Assembly: GCA_900128565.1 (NCBI GenBank)
Contig: LT636000.1
Span: forward strand, 1-24,914
DNA from: Stramenopiles sp. TOSAG23-6
Taxonomy: Eukaryota; Sar
Direction: 5' to 3'
DNA length: 24,914 bases
The notes under the pieces are model-generated. The model was given only the letters and a program-made list of their open reading frames with translations. It was not told the origin of the DNA and searched no databases. The position numbers were made by a program, and so were the translations under genes. Shown here piece by piece: positions 1-8,755 of the stretch. The number at the start of each line of letters is the position of its first letter. The first letter of the stretch is position 1.

Positions 1-91
1 TTTTTTTTTTTTTTTTTTTTTTTTTTTTGGTACGAAATTTTGTACCTAACAAAAATATTTAAAAAAAATTTCATATTTTTTCACACGACAG
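1..91 (+). mobile_element. Introner-like intron, partial (left edge)
   Basis: Poly-T followed by the family core TTTTGTACCTAAC (about 39-51) and a 3' end aligned as CACACGACAG at 82-91. The upstream end is missing, so the phase cannot be tested. Confidence 0.6.
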
Positions 92-1634
92 ATTTTGATC
101 AAACAATTATACAAGAATTGATGCGTACGTCTTTTTCCACAATTGCTTCTACACAACAATCAAATGATAATAAGATCAAAATTATAGATAAAATTACAAA
201 ATTATTGAGCGTACTGCCTGAAAATTATTTGTTGTCATTGCTAGGAGTACATATTCCAAACCCTAACCCTAATTATACTCCAAACCCTAACCCTAATTAT
301 ACTCCAAACCCAAGCCCTAACCCTAATGATACATCTCTACACTGTAGAAATATGTATTTTATATGTCGACTCATTTCATTAGATATTTTACCTGATGATG
401 TATTATATTCAATATGTTGGAGATATTTTTTTGTACCAAACCCTAACCCTAGTATAGAAAATTGTATTGACGAAACATGTACATTTTTTTTCATCATGAA
501 TTTTAAATTTATTTAAATTATTTTTTCAAAAACCAAATTTTTTTTTTTTTTTTTTTTTTTTTACTAAAAAATTTGTAATTTTTTATTTAATTTCACAATA
601 TATGGTTTGTATCAACAAAAAAGGCTATTTTACCTATATATGCACGAGCTGTTGTATTTTCATCGTACAAACGCGTTTCTTCATTGGGTAAGAAAATTCC
701 TCCAATTTTAGTATGTAAAGATTTGTTATTAAATACCTTGCATGTACGTTTTCATTAGGGTTAGGGTTCAATTTCAAATTAATTTTTTTTTTTTGAAAAT
801 GTTGTACCTAACAAATTTTCAAAAAAAATTTGAAATATTTTTTTACAATCCATAAAAGTTTTTCTGCTGCTGGTAGTGCGTATTCAAGATTCGTGGAAGA
901 GAAACAGTTTTGTGTCGACATGTTGGAAAAAATTATACAACCACTCAGCTTCATCGCATTTCTTTCCATGTATGTGTTATTTTTTTTTTTACAAAAAAAT
1001 CGAATTTATTTTTTTATAAAAATTTTGTACCTAACAATTTTTTTTTTTTTTTTAAAATATTTTTCGACAATACATGAGTTTGCTTCAGAGCATTAGTAAT
1101 GGATGTGATATTTTACATCTCTTGTCATTGCGTAGTTTTTTTCATCCTGAATATTCGAAAAGTGAAATTATTTTGAAATCAAAAGTTACACAAATTCGAA
1201 ATTCAAAAACCAAATTAGGGTTAGGGATAGGTGATGGTTATCCCGAGTTGTTTTACTTACATTCCATTTTACCTCAAGTTTTACAAATTTTACCAAAGAG
1301 TACATCATTGGAATTTACATCTCAATTTATCAATTTATGTCAGTGTGATTTTTTTCAGAAATGTTGTTTTACTACACAAGAACAATCAGCAAATACCTTT
1401 CTATCTGAAAAACAAAAAATACAAAAAATACAAAAAGAAATAGAAACCGTAAAAAATAATATTTCTCTACTTTTGAAATCGGTGGTATGGGCTATCACTG
1501 GTACTTCTTCCTTTTCTGCAGTTAGGGTTAGGGATAAACAACCAGATGATGAAGTGGAGTGTGGATTTGCAACTTTGCTTTGGACTGGTAGTTGGGGCAA
1601 ATTAGAAAATTTATTCATTGAGAGTGCTCATTGA
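92..1634 (+). CDS. Unknown split gene, 3' part (5' end outside window)
   Basis: Four exons can be reconstructed: 92-478, 604-743, 854-969 and 1076-1634 (stop TGA). Splicing out three introner-like introns keeps one reading frame (phases 1, 0 and 2). The exon at 604-743 is open only in this frame. The visible product is about 400 residues, mostly helical-looking and Leu/Ser rich, and I recognise no domain. Exon 1 carries four telomere-type tracts read as Pro-Asn repeats, including an 8-residue YTPNPNPN repeat. The last exon carries two tracts in the opposite orientation, read as LGLG and VRVR. A Lys/Glu-rich stretch near 1400-1470 could be a short coiled coil. The gene is truncated by the window edge, which falls inside an intron. 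Function unknown; the exon structure is more certain than the identity. Confidence 0.65.
259..326 (+). repeat. Telomere-type tracts in coding exon, 24-nt tandem unit
   Basis: Three CCCTAACCCTAA tracts (259-272, 283-296, 315-326) lie in a 24-nt tandem unit that encodes YTPNPNPN. The third unit is imperfect. A further tract in the same exon is at 439-451. Confidence 0.9.
439..451 (+). repeat. Telomere-type tract in coding exon
   Basis: AACCCTAACCCTA read in frame as PNPNP, near the 3' end of the first visible exon. Confidence 0.9.
479..603 (+). mobile_element. Introner-like intron, gene 1 intron 1
   Basis: Starts GTACATTTT after phase-1 codon base T and ends CACAATATAT. The next exon resumes in frame (TGG TTT GTA...). 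The TACCTAAC core is degraded here (TTTGTAATTT). 125 nt. Confidence 0.65.
744..853 (+). mobile_element. Introner-like intron, gene 1 intron 2, with internal telomere-type tract
   Basis: Starts GTACGTTTTC, contains TTAGGGTTAGGG at 755-766 and TTGTACCTAAC, and ends ACAATCCAT. Phase 0 on both sides. 110 nt. Confidence 0.7.
755..768 (-). repeat. Telomere-type tract inside an introner
   Basis: TTAGGGTTAGGGTT directly after the 5' end of the intron at 744-853, in the opposite orientation to the CCCTAA tracts of the preceding exon. Confidence 0.9.
970..1075 (+). mobile_element. Introner-like intron, gene 1 intron 3
   Basis: Starts GTATGTGTTA and ends GACAATACAT. Phase 2 on both sides, restoring an ATG codon across the junction. 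Shares the interior ACAAAAAAATCGAATT with introns of the ATP-grasp and PPR genes. 106 nt. Confidence 0.75.
1215..1226 (-). repeat. Telomere-type tract in coding exon
   Basis: TTAGGGTTAGGG read as Leu-Gly-Leu-Gly in the last exon of the leftmost gene. Confidence 0.9.
1522..1533 (-). repeat. Telomere-type tract in coding exon
   Basis: TTAGGGTTAGGG, preceded by G, read as Val-Arg-Val-Arg. This is a different frame from the tract at 1215, and both avoid the stop-containing frame. Confidence 0.9.
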
Positions 1635-1862
1635 ATGGAATACACTAAAACACTAATAATTTTTGTAGTTTTTTTGTAGTTTTTTTTTATTATATGCCCG
1701 ATGTCTCCCATTTTTCGGATGTTTTTGTTACGGCTTAAAACACCGAATACCGTCGGGATTAGGGTTAGGGTTNCCGATGAATGAAACTCATTATGTATAC
1801 TAGGAAGGAGGTATCTCTCGCTAGATTTTTCATCAGAGTCTAAAGAATGAATTTGTATTCTA
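1635..1862. other. Convergent intergenic gap with telomere-type tract and one N
   Basis: A 228-base gap between the stops of two converging genes. It holds TTAGGGTTAGGGTT at 1759-1772, followed immediately by the only ambiguous base I noticed in the window, at 1773. No gene or terminator signal is evident. Confidence 0.8.
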
Positions 1863-2939
1863 CTACCATACTCCTCCTCCTCGACGCGTTGGCATACCCA
1901 TCCTCATATTCTTCCTCTTTATTCTTGCTCGGTTTTGTTGATTTTTGATTCTGTCAATTGTCGAAATAAAATCTTGGTCATATCTTTGGACATCCAATGC
2001 ACTGTGGTCTCCCACAGGCAAATACTTGATATAATGGGCTTTGGGCATTCCATAATTGTAACCACCTGGCCAGAAACCTGGACTTTCAAACTCGTTCCAT
2101 GTTGAGTTTGACTCTCCTCGCACAGTATGGCGACTCGGGTTTCGACCCTTATATAGCATGAAGGATCTGTCTGTCTGAAATTTGCGGATCATTGGACCTA
2201 CAGGCTTCAAAACTCCCATGGCACCGCAATTCATCCGCATTGCTTCGGTCTCCAAGTGCTCAAGAATTTGCTTGTGAAATGGCGCTTTTTGAGATTTATC
2301 ATTGCATGATAAGTAGTAGGGCGTCTTTTGAATGCCTTGAAAGCGCAAAATGCACTTGCCACCGCGTGTTTCATTCCACCCAGAATAGCTCATATCGCGC
2401 ATGCCATAGAACGGAGAATAATAATAAGTTGCTATTCCGCCAACTGTAACGCCATTGATTTTAGCGAGGTAGACTTTATATCCGAAAGAGTCGCCATCGT
2501 TTTGGATACCCTCTTCATAAAAACCACAGATTACACGATACGGATCAATAACATCTCTTTCAATAGGCAGGAGAACCCCTTCATCCATGACCCGATTATT
2601 TATTCTCACAAGTTCCATGCATTCGTCATACGTTTTTGCTTCAAATATTTCTACATCTCCACTTTTTGTAAAAATACCGTCATCACCAAATGTTCCGATA
2701 TCTTTTGTATTTTCCCGTATATAACGTTGTTTTTCTGACAAGTTATTCTCAGCTTTGGATTCGATGGCAGGAGAATCAGGAGGAGGCACTGGGGGCAATA
2801 CTTCAGCAGCTTTGACCCACTCAAGGACCCACTCATTCTTTGGCATCGAAAACTGGGGTTCAGGCGACACTGATTCAGCAGCAAAAGCTGAACTCAAGCA
2901 GTATAAATAAAATACAACGAATGAGTTTGAAGATTTCAT
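1863..2939 (-). CDS. Predicted secreted protein, possibly GNAT-like
   Basis: An intron-free 358-residue ORF with an ATG at 2939. Residues 1-20 form a typical signal peptide: a short polar start, a hydrophobic core, then an Ala-rich SAFAAES cleavage context. A Pro-rich linker follows (about 38-60, with VPPPDSP). The main domain includes a strand-like LAKINGVTVGGIATY and, about 70 residues later, a helix with HKQILEHLETEAMRMNCG. This order resembles the core of GNAT acetyltransferases, but the acetyl-CoA binding loop is not clear, so the similarity is only suggestive. The C-terminus is basic and ends RRGGGVW. It is divergently transcribed from the C1D gene across a 357-base gap. Being secreted is well supported; its function is not known. 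Confidence 0.75.
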   Translation of the reverse strand: MKSSNSFVVFYLYCLSSAFAAESVSPEPQFSMPKNEWVLEWVKAAEVLPPVPPPDSPAIESKAENNLSEKQRYIRENTKDIGTFGDDGIFTKSGDVEIFEAKTYDECMELVRINNRVMDEGVLLPIERDVIDPYRVICGFYEEGIQNDGDSFGYKVYLAKINGVTVGGIATYYYSPFYGMRDMSYSGWNETRGGKCILRFQGIQKTPYYLSCNDKSQKAPFHKQILEHLETEAMRMNCGAMGVLKPVGPMIRKFQTDRSFMLYKGRNPSRHTVRGESNSTWNEFESPGFWPGGYNYGMPKAHYIKYLPVGDHSALDVQRYDQDFISTIDRIKNQQNRARIKRKNMRMGMPTRRGGGVW

Positions 2940-3296
2940 TTTGGTATGTGTGACTTTATTTTTGTCAATTGAGTTGTGATGTAGTGTGAAGAAAGTAGTT
3001 GTAGTGCTTAGTCACTTAGTGTGAAGAAAGTAGTTGGTCAGGTAGGTCCTAGTTCCTAAAAAGTAGCAAATTTAACGTTTTGAATGATTTTTCGTGCACG
3101 CAGACAGATCTCGAGCCAGCGCGACCGATTCAACCGAGATATCCGATTTGACTAAAGCTATTAGCTAGGACTAGCTGGTAGATATCAATACTAGTATTGT
3201 AGTAGTGTAGATACCCTAGTGTATTGAATTCTTTGCTTACTCACATTCGTAAGAGGCAGAATTATCATATTAATTCTCAAGTAAACGTATATTAAC
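2940..3296. promoter_or_regulatory. Divergent intergenic region with 20-nt direct repeat
   Basis: Separates the secreted-protein gene (-) from C1D (+), so it must hold both promoters. A perfect 20-nt direct repeat (TAGTGTGAAGAAAGTAGTTG) occurs at 2982-3001 and 3017-3036. No TATA box can be assigned with confidence. Confidence 0.5.
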
Positions 3297-3731
3297 ATGA
3301 CTGAAAAAGACTTACCGATGGAAGTCCTACAAAGTTTAGATAAATTTGATGAAAAGCTAGCGTCTTTAGAGTATGCAACGTCTGTATTATCAAATGTTGA
3401 TACCAAGACCGATACATCACGGCTTAATCCACTAGAAAAGGCCCACCTGAACTTTACTTTAGCCTACTCAATTAATTCTGCTTTTCATCTGTTCCTAAAG
3501 GTAAACGGTGTCGATCCCAATGGGCACCCAGTAAGAGAACAGTTGCAACGTACTCAAAAGTATGCGAAGAAGATTGACAGGGTTGAAAATCCTGATAAAT
3601 ACAAGAAACAGCAAGAACTCTCAAAAGCAGCAATTAGTATAGTGTCACTGAATCCAAAAACAGCAAAGCCAGATAGTGAACCATCGAAAAAAAGAAGAAA
3701 AACATCGAAAAAAACAAGAAAAAGCTCATGA
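3297..3731 (+). CDS. C1D/Rrp47 family nuclear exosome cofactor
   Basis: 144 residues, no intron, ATG start. The family (C1D in animals, Rrp47/Lrp1 in yeast; Sas10/C1D domain) binds Rrp6 and helps the nuclear exosome process rRNA, snoRNA and other structured RNAs. The diagnostic block lies at residues 49-85: NPLEKAHLNFTLAYSINS, then LFLKVNGVDPNGHPV and a helix with QRTQKYAKKI. This matches the pattern in C1D proteins, where the motif LDPLE..K..L..AY..NS is followed by ..G.....HPV..EL.R. The C-terminus (about 118-144) is Lys/Ser/Thr rich, as expected for an RNA-binding, nuclear-targeting tail. The length is normal for the family. Its stop lies only 42 bases from the stop of the converging PP2A gene. 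Confidence 0.92.
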   Translation: MTEKDLPMEVLQSLDKFDEKLASLEYATSVLSNVDTKTDTSRLNPLEKAHLNFTLAYSINSAFHLFLKVNGVDPNGHPVREQLQRTQKYAKKIDRVENPDKYKKQQELSKAAISIVSLNPKTAKPDSEPSKKRRKTSKKTRKSS

Positions 3732-3773
3732 TACATTTTTTTGACTTATAAATTTAATTACTTAAATATAATC

Positions 3774-5546
3774 TTATGGCGGAACAGGGGGTGTACAATT
3801 AAATACCTTTTCTGATGTATCTAACTTTGGTCTTACTATTGCTTTCTGTTCAACTGTATCTGCCATGTATGAATTTGACTCTAAGTGTCTAATTGTCTCA
3901 AGTCGGCTATTTCTATCTCTCAAAATGCCCTCAGCACGCACACAACGCGTATCTTCTAGATGCTGACAATGTTCTGGATCTATAGCGCGATATAAAGAGA
4001 GAGCATCCAATGCTTGGTCACGAATTCCATCGTGTGGATGAGTTTGACTGCATTTGTAAAGGCCATCAAAAACTATTTTGAGAACCTCATGTCGATGCGT
4101 TGCTTCATGTACTGTCAAATTTCGAAAAGACTCATTTTTCCAGAGCCATAAGGCTCGTTCACATATTTGTATATGTGGACAATCAATACATTTTAAAAGC
4201 CTCAGAGATAATCGTTTGCGAACAACTGCAAATTCTTCCACTGTCATAAACTCGAAAAGTTCATCTAATTCCTGAAGAAAGAGCATTTCCTTTCCAGTGT
4301 TACCACAGGGCCAATACCTTAGCAATCCCTGAATAATCACAGTTGTTAAAGATCTATCTTTTCCACAAAAAAGGACCATACAGTATGATAATGGTGGATG
4401 ATACTCTGCCATTCCACACATTTTGTGTAGTGGAAGCAGCGCGTGTGTGAGCATCTTTTTATGCTCTGTTTTAATGGGTACGGCAAATCCGTTTATTATA
4501 CTTGCAAGAATTTCCAATAATTCACTGATACCAAAATGTCGATTTGTCTCATATAGAAACTCAAAAAATATATTATTCACACATCTCCGTATAGCTGCTC
4601 GTCTGTTAGTAAGTTTACCATATATTCGATGCGTTGAAGTCTTCAAATATTCCCTTTCTCGACTGTCTTCCGTATCAAAAAGGCGGAGAAGTTTACGCAA
4701 AAATTTGACTGAAGTTGCTTTTTTCTTAATGACAATATCAATTTTGGTGGCTTGCACAAGACGAAGTAACAACTCATATACAACTGACAAGTGAGGCCAC
4801 GCAGGGTCGCGATACCCTTCATCATCCTCAGCGTTGCCAATTTCTTCATACCCAATGCAACACTTGCTCGGAAGTGCGCGAAATAAGTTCAATGAAAGCA
4901 TTTTTAGAACATCCGAATAGGTACGGAAATCATTAAAAGCACATGGCCCAACGCTTGTGTCGCAAAGATCTACAAGTTCAAGAAGAGTCTCTCGTTTGTA
5001 TTGTTTCTCTGCTGCAAATTCTGCAGGTTCAAGTGGGTTGAATTTGAAGCATACTGAGCATAGCTGAAGCTTACGGAGTAATAACTCTTTTCGTCTAAAT
5101 AATGGTTGCTCAAGCAGTGGAGGTAACTGACAAGTGTATATTGTTTGGTTTGGTAACCCACGGTAATAACTACCAGCACCTGCAGGCCACGGAGTAGGTA
5201 CTGCAGCACGGAGTAGCGAAGCGAGCCACATCTGCTGCTCCTCAGGTGTGTCAACAAATAAATTATGCACTACACCAGACGCAGAAGTCACACTAACTCC
5301 ATAATGCTGTCGCCCACCAAATATAATCAGAGACAGTGGGTTCACAATACTACCAGATACACAAATTTGATCCCTTGGATCCAGCTTTGCTACAACATCT
5401 TGTTTCTGGGTGAAGATAAAAAGATCGTTATTCTTTAACACAGCAAAGAAAACGCGAAACTCCGTAGCATCAGTAATTTCACCTTCTGAGTAATGCGTAG
5501 CAGCTTGAATCTCGACAGATCCAATCTTTGATCGCGAACGCGACAT
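3774..5546 (-). CDS. PP2A B56-type regulatory subunit with N-terminal PH domain
   Basis: 590 residues from the ATG at 5546 (MSRSRSKIG); an upstream non-ATG extension is not credible. B56 (B') subunits are HEAT-like repeat proteins that direct the PP2A core enzyme to substrates. The B56 core spans about residues 160-530, with hallmark stretches AWPHLSVVYELLLR, LRLFDTEDSREREYLKT, HRIYGKLTNRRAAIRRCVNN, ETNRHFGISELLEILASI and NGFAVPIKTEHK. Residues about 5-115 look like a PH domain: strands with FRVFFAVLKNNDLFIF and a final helix PEEQQMWLASLLRA containing the invariant PH-domain Trp (107). B56 subunits normally have a short disordered N-terminus instead, so this is a fusion. The join is in one uninterrupted ORF. 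The PH domain would suggest recruitment to membranes or a protein partner. Intron-free. Confidence 0.93.
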   Translation of the reverse strand: MSRSRSKIGSVEIQAATHYSEGEITDATEFRVFFAVLKNNDLFIFTQKQDVVAKLDPRDQICVSGSIVNPLSLIIFGGRQHYGVSVTSASGVVHNLFVDTPEEQQMWLASLLRAAVPTPWPAGAGSYYRGLPNQTIYTCQLPPLLEQPLFRRKELLLRKLQLCSVCFKFNPLEPAEFAAEKQYKRETLLELVDLCDTSVGPCAFNDFRTYSDVLKMLSLNLFRALPSKCCIGYEEIGNAEDDEGYRDPAWPHLSVVYELLLRLVQATKIDIVIKKKATSVKFLRKLLRLFDTEDSREREYLKTSTHRIYGKLTNRRAAIRRCVNNIFFEFLYETNRHFGISELLEILASIINGFAVPIKTEHKKMLTHALLPLHKMCGMAEYHPPLSYCMVLFCGKDRSLTTVIIQGLLRYWPCGNTGKEMLFLQELDELFEFMTVEEFAVVRKRLSLRLLKCIDCPHIQICERALWLWKNESFRNLTVHEATHRHEVLKIVFDGLYKCSQTHPHDGIRDQALDALSLYRAIDPEHCQHLEDTRCVRAEGILRDRNSRLETIRHLESNSYMADTVEQKAIVRPKLDTSEKVFNCTPPVPP

Positions 5547-5914
5547 CGTGTATAAAAACTTCCACCAGTTGTACTCCACCTCGGGCAAGGAAAAGAAGTG
5601 ACGAATTCAATTTCTTGAACAAGTCGAAGTTCGAAAATAACATCGATCGAGATGATTCGCCTTTGAGAATTTCTCGAGTCAAAAAAACAAACCCTAACCC
5701 TAATTATAATAAATCGTAACACAAAACTATTTTGTATAGAAATTTCGTACTTAAGCGAACGTAATCGAAAAAAAACACAGAAGAACACGCGCATATATAT
5801 CTCGACGAAACGCATGCATACAATATTAGTACACATACTTACTCGCCGGTACTTTGTGTTCTGTTTTGCGCCTGCTACATTTCTTCCCTGATTTGCTGAA
5901 AATCACTGGATAGG
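5547..5914. promoter_or_regulatory. Divergent promoter region, PH-B56 / AFG3
   Basis: 368 bases between divergent starts. Contains a telomere-type tract (5690-5703) and a TATA-like CATATATATC at about 5792-5801. A 25-codon upstream ORF (5814-5891) ends before the AFG3 ATG. Whether it is within the mRNA is not visible. Confidence 0.45.
5690..5703 (+). repeat. Telomere-type tract in promoter region
   Basis: AACCCTAACCCTAA between two divergent genes. It also matches the telo-box sequence known from plant promoters, so a regulatory role is possible. Confidence 0.9.
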
Positions 5915-8536
5915 ATGCTTATGTTCCGCCTTTCTCAATGTCGTGTAGCGTGCTCCCTTGAGAAATTGCAGAATGTACGATATTTACACAAGTCTGGTAG
6001 TGTTCCGTTTAGTTTGGCACATGTGCATTCAGGACCAATACGTTCAACTATCGGTCATCATTTTAGTAGTTTGCGGAACGTAACACAATCTTTCTTCCCA
6101 AAATGGTTACAAGTAGCGTCTCAGTCAAGAAGTGTGTTTTGGAACAAAAATATTCCTCGTGGATTTGGTAAGTTCTTTCCTAAAGGAAAAGATGGATCTA
6201 GTGGTGGAGTGAAAAATACAACCGGTAGAACAAAGTCGGCGACAAAGAATGAAAAGAACACTAGCAAAAGTGGTAATACATTCGCGTCTGCTTCTTCTAA
6301 ATTAGGAAAAGACAAAAAAATGAATGGTAAAGGTAAAAAAACACAGCCTGAAGATCCTTGGGGTCAACTCGGTTCTTCAGCTTGGGTTGCATCTGGATTA
6401 CTCCTTTTTTACTTATTATTTGGTCGTTCCGAAGACAACGGCCAAGAGATAACATGGCAGGATTTTCAGTCAAAATATCTTGCGGCTGGTCAAGTGGAAG
6501 GCATTACCGTAGTCAATAAAGCCATTGCTGTTGTTAAACTATATGAACAAGGAGTCAGACGTCCGCTGGATAACGGATTTGATGAAGGACGTTCCTTTGA
6601 AAATAATGTTGGCAGCGGGTATAGTACAGGTTCTGGTACGCGTTCATCAAGTAGTGGTAGTAGCAATGGATACGATCAGAGGAAATTATATTTTACAATA
6701 GGATCAATTGAAAATTTCGAAAGAAAGTTAGAGTATGCACAACGTGAATTAGGTTTAAGAACAATTGATTACGTTCCCGTGACCTATACTCAAAGTGTTA
6801 ACTGGGGTAGTACATTATTGTCTTTAGCTCCCACACTCATGTTACTTGGTGTCACTTTATTTATGATTAGAGGAATCGGTGGAATGGGTGGAATGGGAGG
6901 TAGTGGTGGTGGAGGCATGGGTGGAATGGGTGGCATGTTTCGTGTTGGTAAAGCGAAACCCTCAACAAAAACCGCCACTGGTGTAAAATTTAAAGATGTT
7001 GCAGGTTGTGATGAAGCAAAATCAGAAATTATGGAATTTGTGCAATTTCTTAAAAAACCCGAAAAATTTGTACGTCTAGGTGCAAAAGTTCCAAAAGGAG
7101 CATTACTGGTTGGTCCCCCAGGGACTGGTAAAACTCTGCTGGCAAAGGCCACGGCTGGAGAAGCATCTGTACCATTTTTTTCCATGTCAGGTTCAGATTT
7201 TATTGAAATGTTCGTTGGTGTTGGACCGTCTAGAGTTCGCGATTTGTTTAAAAAAGCAAGAGAACAAGCTCCTTGTATCATTTTTATTGATGAGATTGAT
7301 GCAGTTGCTCGACAACGATCGAAGGGTGGATTTTCTGGTGGTAACGATGAAAGAGAAAACACACTGAATCAATTATTAGTTGAAATGGATGGCTTTGAAA
7401 CCCAAGAGGGTGTAGTTGTTCTAGCAGGTACAAATCGGGTCGATATCCTTGATAAAGCCATTTTGCGCCCAGGGAGATTTGATCGACAGATTCAAGTGGA
7501 AAAACCTGATATAAAAGGTCGTAAAGATATTAGTATGGTTTACCTGAATAAATTAAAATGCCATGGTGATGATAATGAAAAATATGCTGAACGTCTTGCA
7601 TCTCTTACCCCTGGCTTTTCTGGTGCTGATATTGCAAATATCTGTAACGAAGCAGCAATTTTTGCCGCCCGTGAAGGAAAAGAAGCGATCGAAATGGTGG
7701 ATTTTGAATCAGCCGTTGATCGTATCATTGGCGGTATGACAAAGAAAAATATGATTTTGTCACCTGAAGAAAAAAGATGTATAGCATACCACGAAGCTGG
7801 TCATGCAGTGGTTGGTTGGTTACTTGAACATGCAGATCCATTGTTAAAAGTCACTATTGTCCCTCACAGTAATGGTGCTCTCGGATATGCTCAGTACTTA
7901 CCTAAAGAAATTGCGCTTCATAGTACCCAAGCTTTACATGATAGAATATGCATGGCACTTGGTGGAAGAGCGAGTGAGGAAATACACTTTGGTAAAGTAA
8001 CAACGGGTGCTTCAGATGACTTGAAACGTGTTACACAAATGGCACATGCTATGGTTACAGTGTATGGTATGAGTGACCGAGTTGGTCAAGTTTCCTATCA
8101 ACCTGAGGATAATGGATTTGGTGGGTCTTCAAAACCTTACTCAGAACTAACAGGTCAAGTGATTGACGAAGAAGTTAAAATAATAATTGATAAAATGTAC
8201 AAACGAACGCGGCAATTACTTGTCGATAATAAAGACAAAGTTAAATTACTCGCAGAAGAACTTTTGCGTAAAGAAACAATTAATGTAGATGACGTCATTG
8301 AACTTATAGGAAAACGACCTTTCGATACTCCAACAACTTATCAGGAGATGCTCGATGCGTCTTGGAAGCGTCCAGTAACGGATACATCTTCAACAGAAAA
8401 TGAAGCGAAGACTGAAGAACCTGCTGAAGAATCTGTTGGCGACGTTGGTGCTTCACCAACTTTGGCTACTAAATGTTGTGCGACCAATTCAAAAGATGGT
8501 TTGGAGAGTCTAGGATTTGTTCGTCATAATAATTAG
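5915..8536 (+). CDS. Mitochondrial m-AAA protease (AFG3/FtsH family)
   Basis: 873 residues, no intron. This is a membrane-embedded, ATP-driven zinc metalloprotease that degrades and processes inner-membrane proteins. Residues 1-60 are rich in Arg, Ser and hydrophobics with few acids, as in a mitochondrial presequence. Two membrane segments lie at about 153-170 and 300-318, with an intermembrane-type domain between them that includes a Ser/Gly-rich insert. A Gly/Met-rich linker (about 319-346) follows. The AAA domain has Walker A GPPGTGKT at 400-407, Walker B IIFIDEID at 455-462 and an arginine-finger region [10 protein letters not shown]. The protease domain has the zinc motif HEAGH at 626-630. 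Two membrane segments indicate the m-AAA type rather than the single-pass i-AAA type. All catalytic residues are intact. A possible AATAAA poly(A) signal lies at 8544-8549. Confidence 0.96.
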   Translation: MLMFRLSQCRVACSLEKLQNVRYLHKSGSVPFSLAHVHSGPIRSTIGHHFSSLRNVTQSFFPKWLQVASQSRSVFWNKNIPRGFGKFFPKGKDGSSGGVKNTTGRTKSATKNEKNTSKSGNTFASASSKLGKDKKMNGKGKKTQPEDPWGQLGSSAWVASGLLLFYLLFGRSEDNGQEITWQDFQSKYLAAGQVEGITVVNKAIAVVKLYEQGVRRPLDNGFDEGRSFENNVGSGYSTGSGTRSSSSGSSNGYDQRKLYFTIGSIENFERKLEYAQRELGLRTIDYVPVTYTQSVNWGSTLLSLAPTLMLLGVTLFMIRGIGGMGGMGGSGGGGMGGMGGMFRVGKAKPSTKTATGVKFKDVAGCDEAKSEIMEFVQFLKKPEKFVRLGAKVPKGALLVGPPGTGKTLLAKATAGEASVPFFSMSGSDFIEMFVGVGPSRVRDLFKKAREQAPCIIFIDEIDAVARQRSKGGFSGGNDERENTLNQLLVEMDGFETQEGVVVLAGTNRVDILDKAILRPGRFDRQIQVEKPDIKGRKDISMVYLNKLKCHGDDNEKYAERLASLTPGFSGADIANICNEAAIFAAREGKEAIEMVDFESAVDRIIGGMTKKNMILSPEEKRCIAYHEAGHAVVGWLLEHADPLLKVTIVPHSNGALGYAQYLPKEIALHSTQALHDRICMALGGRASEEIHFGKVTTGASDDLKRVTQMAHAMVTVYGMSDRVGQVSYQPEDNGFGGSSKPYSELTGQVIDEEVKIIIDKMYKRTRQLLVDNKDKVKLLAEELLRKETINVDDVIELIGKRPFDTPTTYQEMLDASWKRPVTDTSSTENEAKTEEPAEESVGDVGASPTLATKCCATNSKDGLESLGFVRHNN

Positions 8537-8755
8537 AAGCTCAAATAAAAGTATGTTAGAAATGAAATATTTGCCTTCATATATTTATGAAAAGTAAAAA
8601 ATTATAAAATTGTACATGAATTCTTTTATTGCTTTCGTTTGCGATTTCTTTTATTGCTTCCGTTTACGTTTATCCGTAGGACTTACTCATTTCAATAAAA
8701 AAGGGTAGTACGTCTTTACAATTGGGGTGAATATAACCATGCATTCGATCAAGGT
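8537..8755. other. Convergent 3' intergenic gap with tandem 25-nt repeat
   Basis: 219 bases between two stop codons. Holds an imperfect 25-nt tandem repeat (TCTTTTATTGCTT...CGTTT, about 8622-8672) and an AATAAA at 8544-8549 just after the AFG3 stop. Nothing else is recognisable. Confidence 0.5.

Noticed and set aside
1759-1772. A true chromosome end
   Set aside because: Only about two units, flanked by genes on both sides, and similar tracts are spread over the whole window.
5547-5588. N-terminal extension of the PH-B56 protein
   Set aside because: It would need a TTG start. The first ATG at 5546 already gives a complete PH domain. Similar non-ATG extensions were trimmed at 10390 and 14048.
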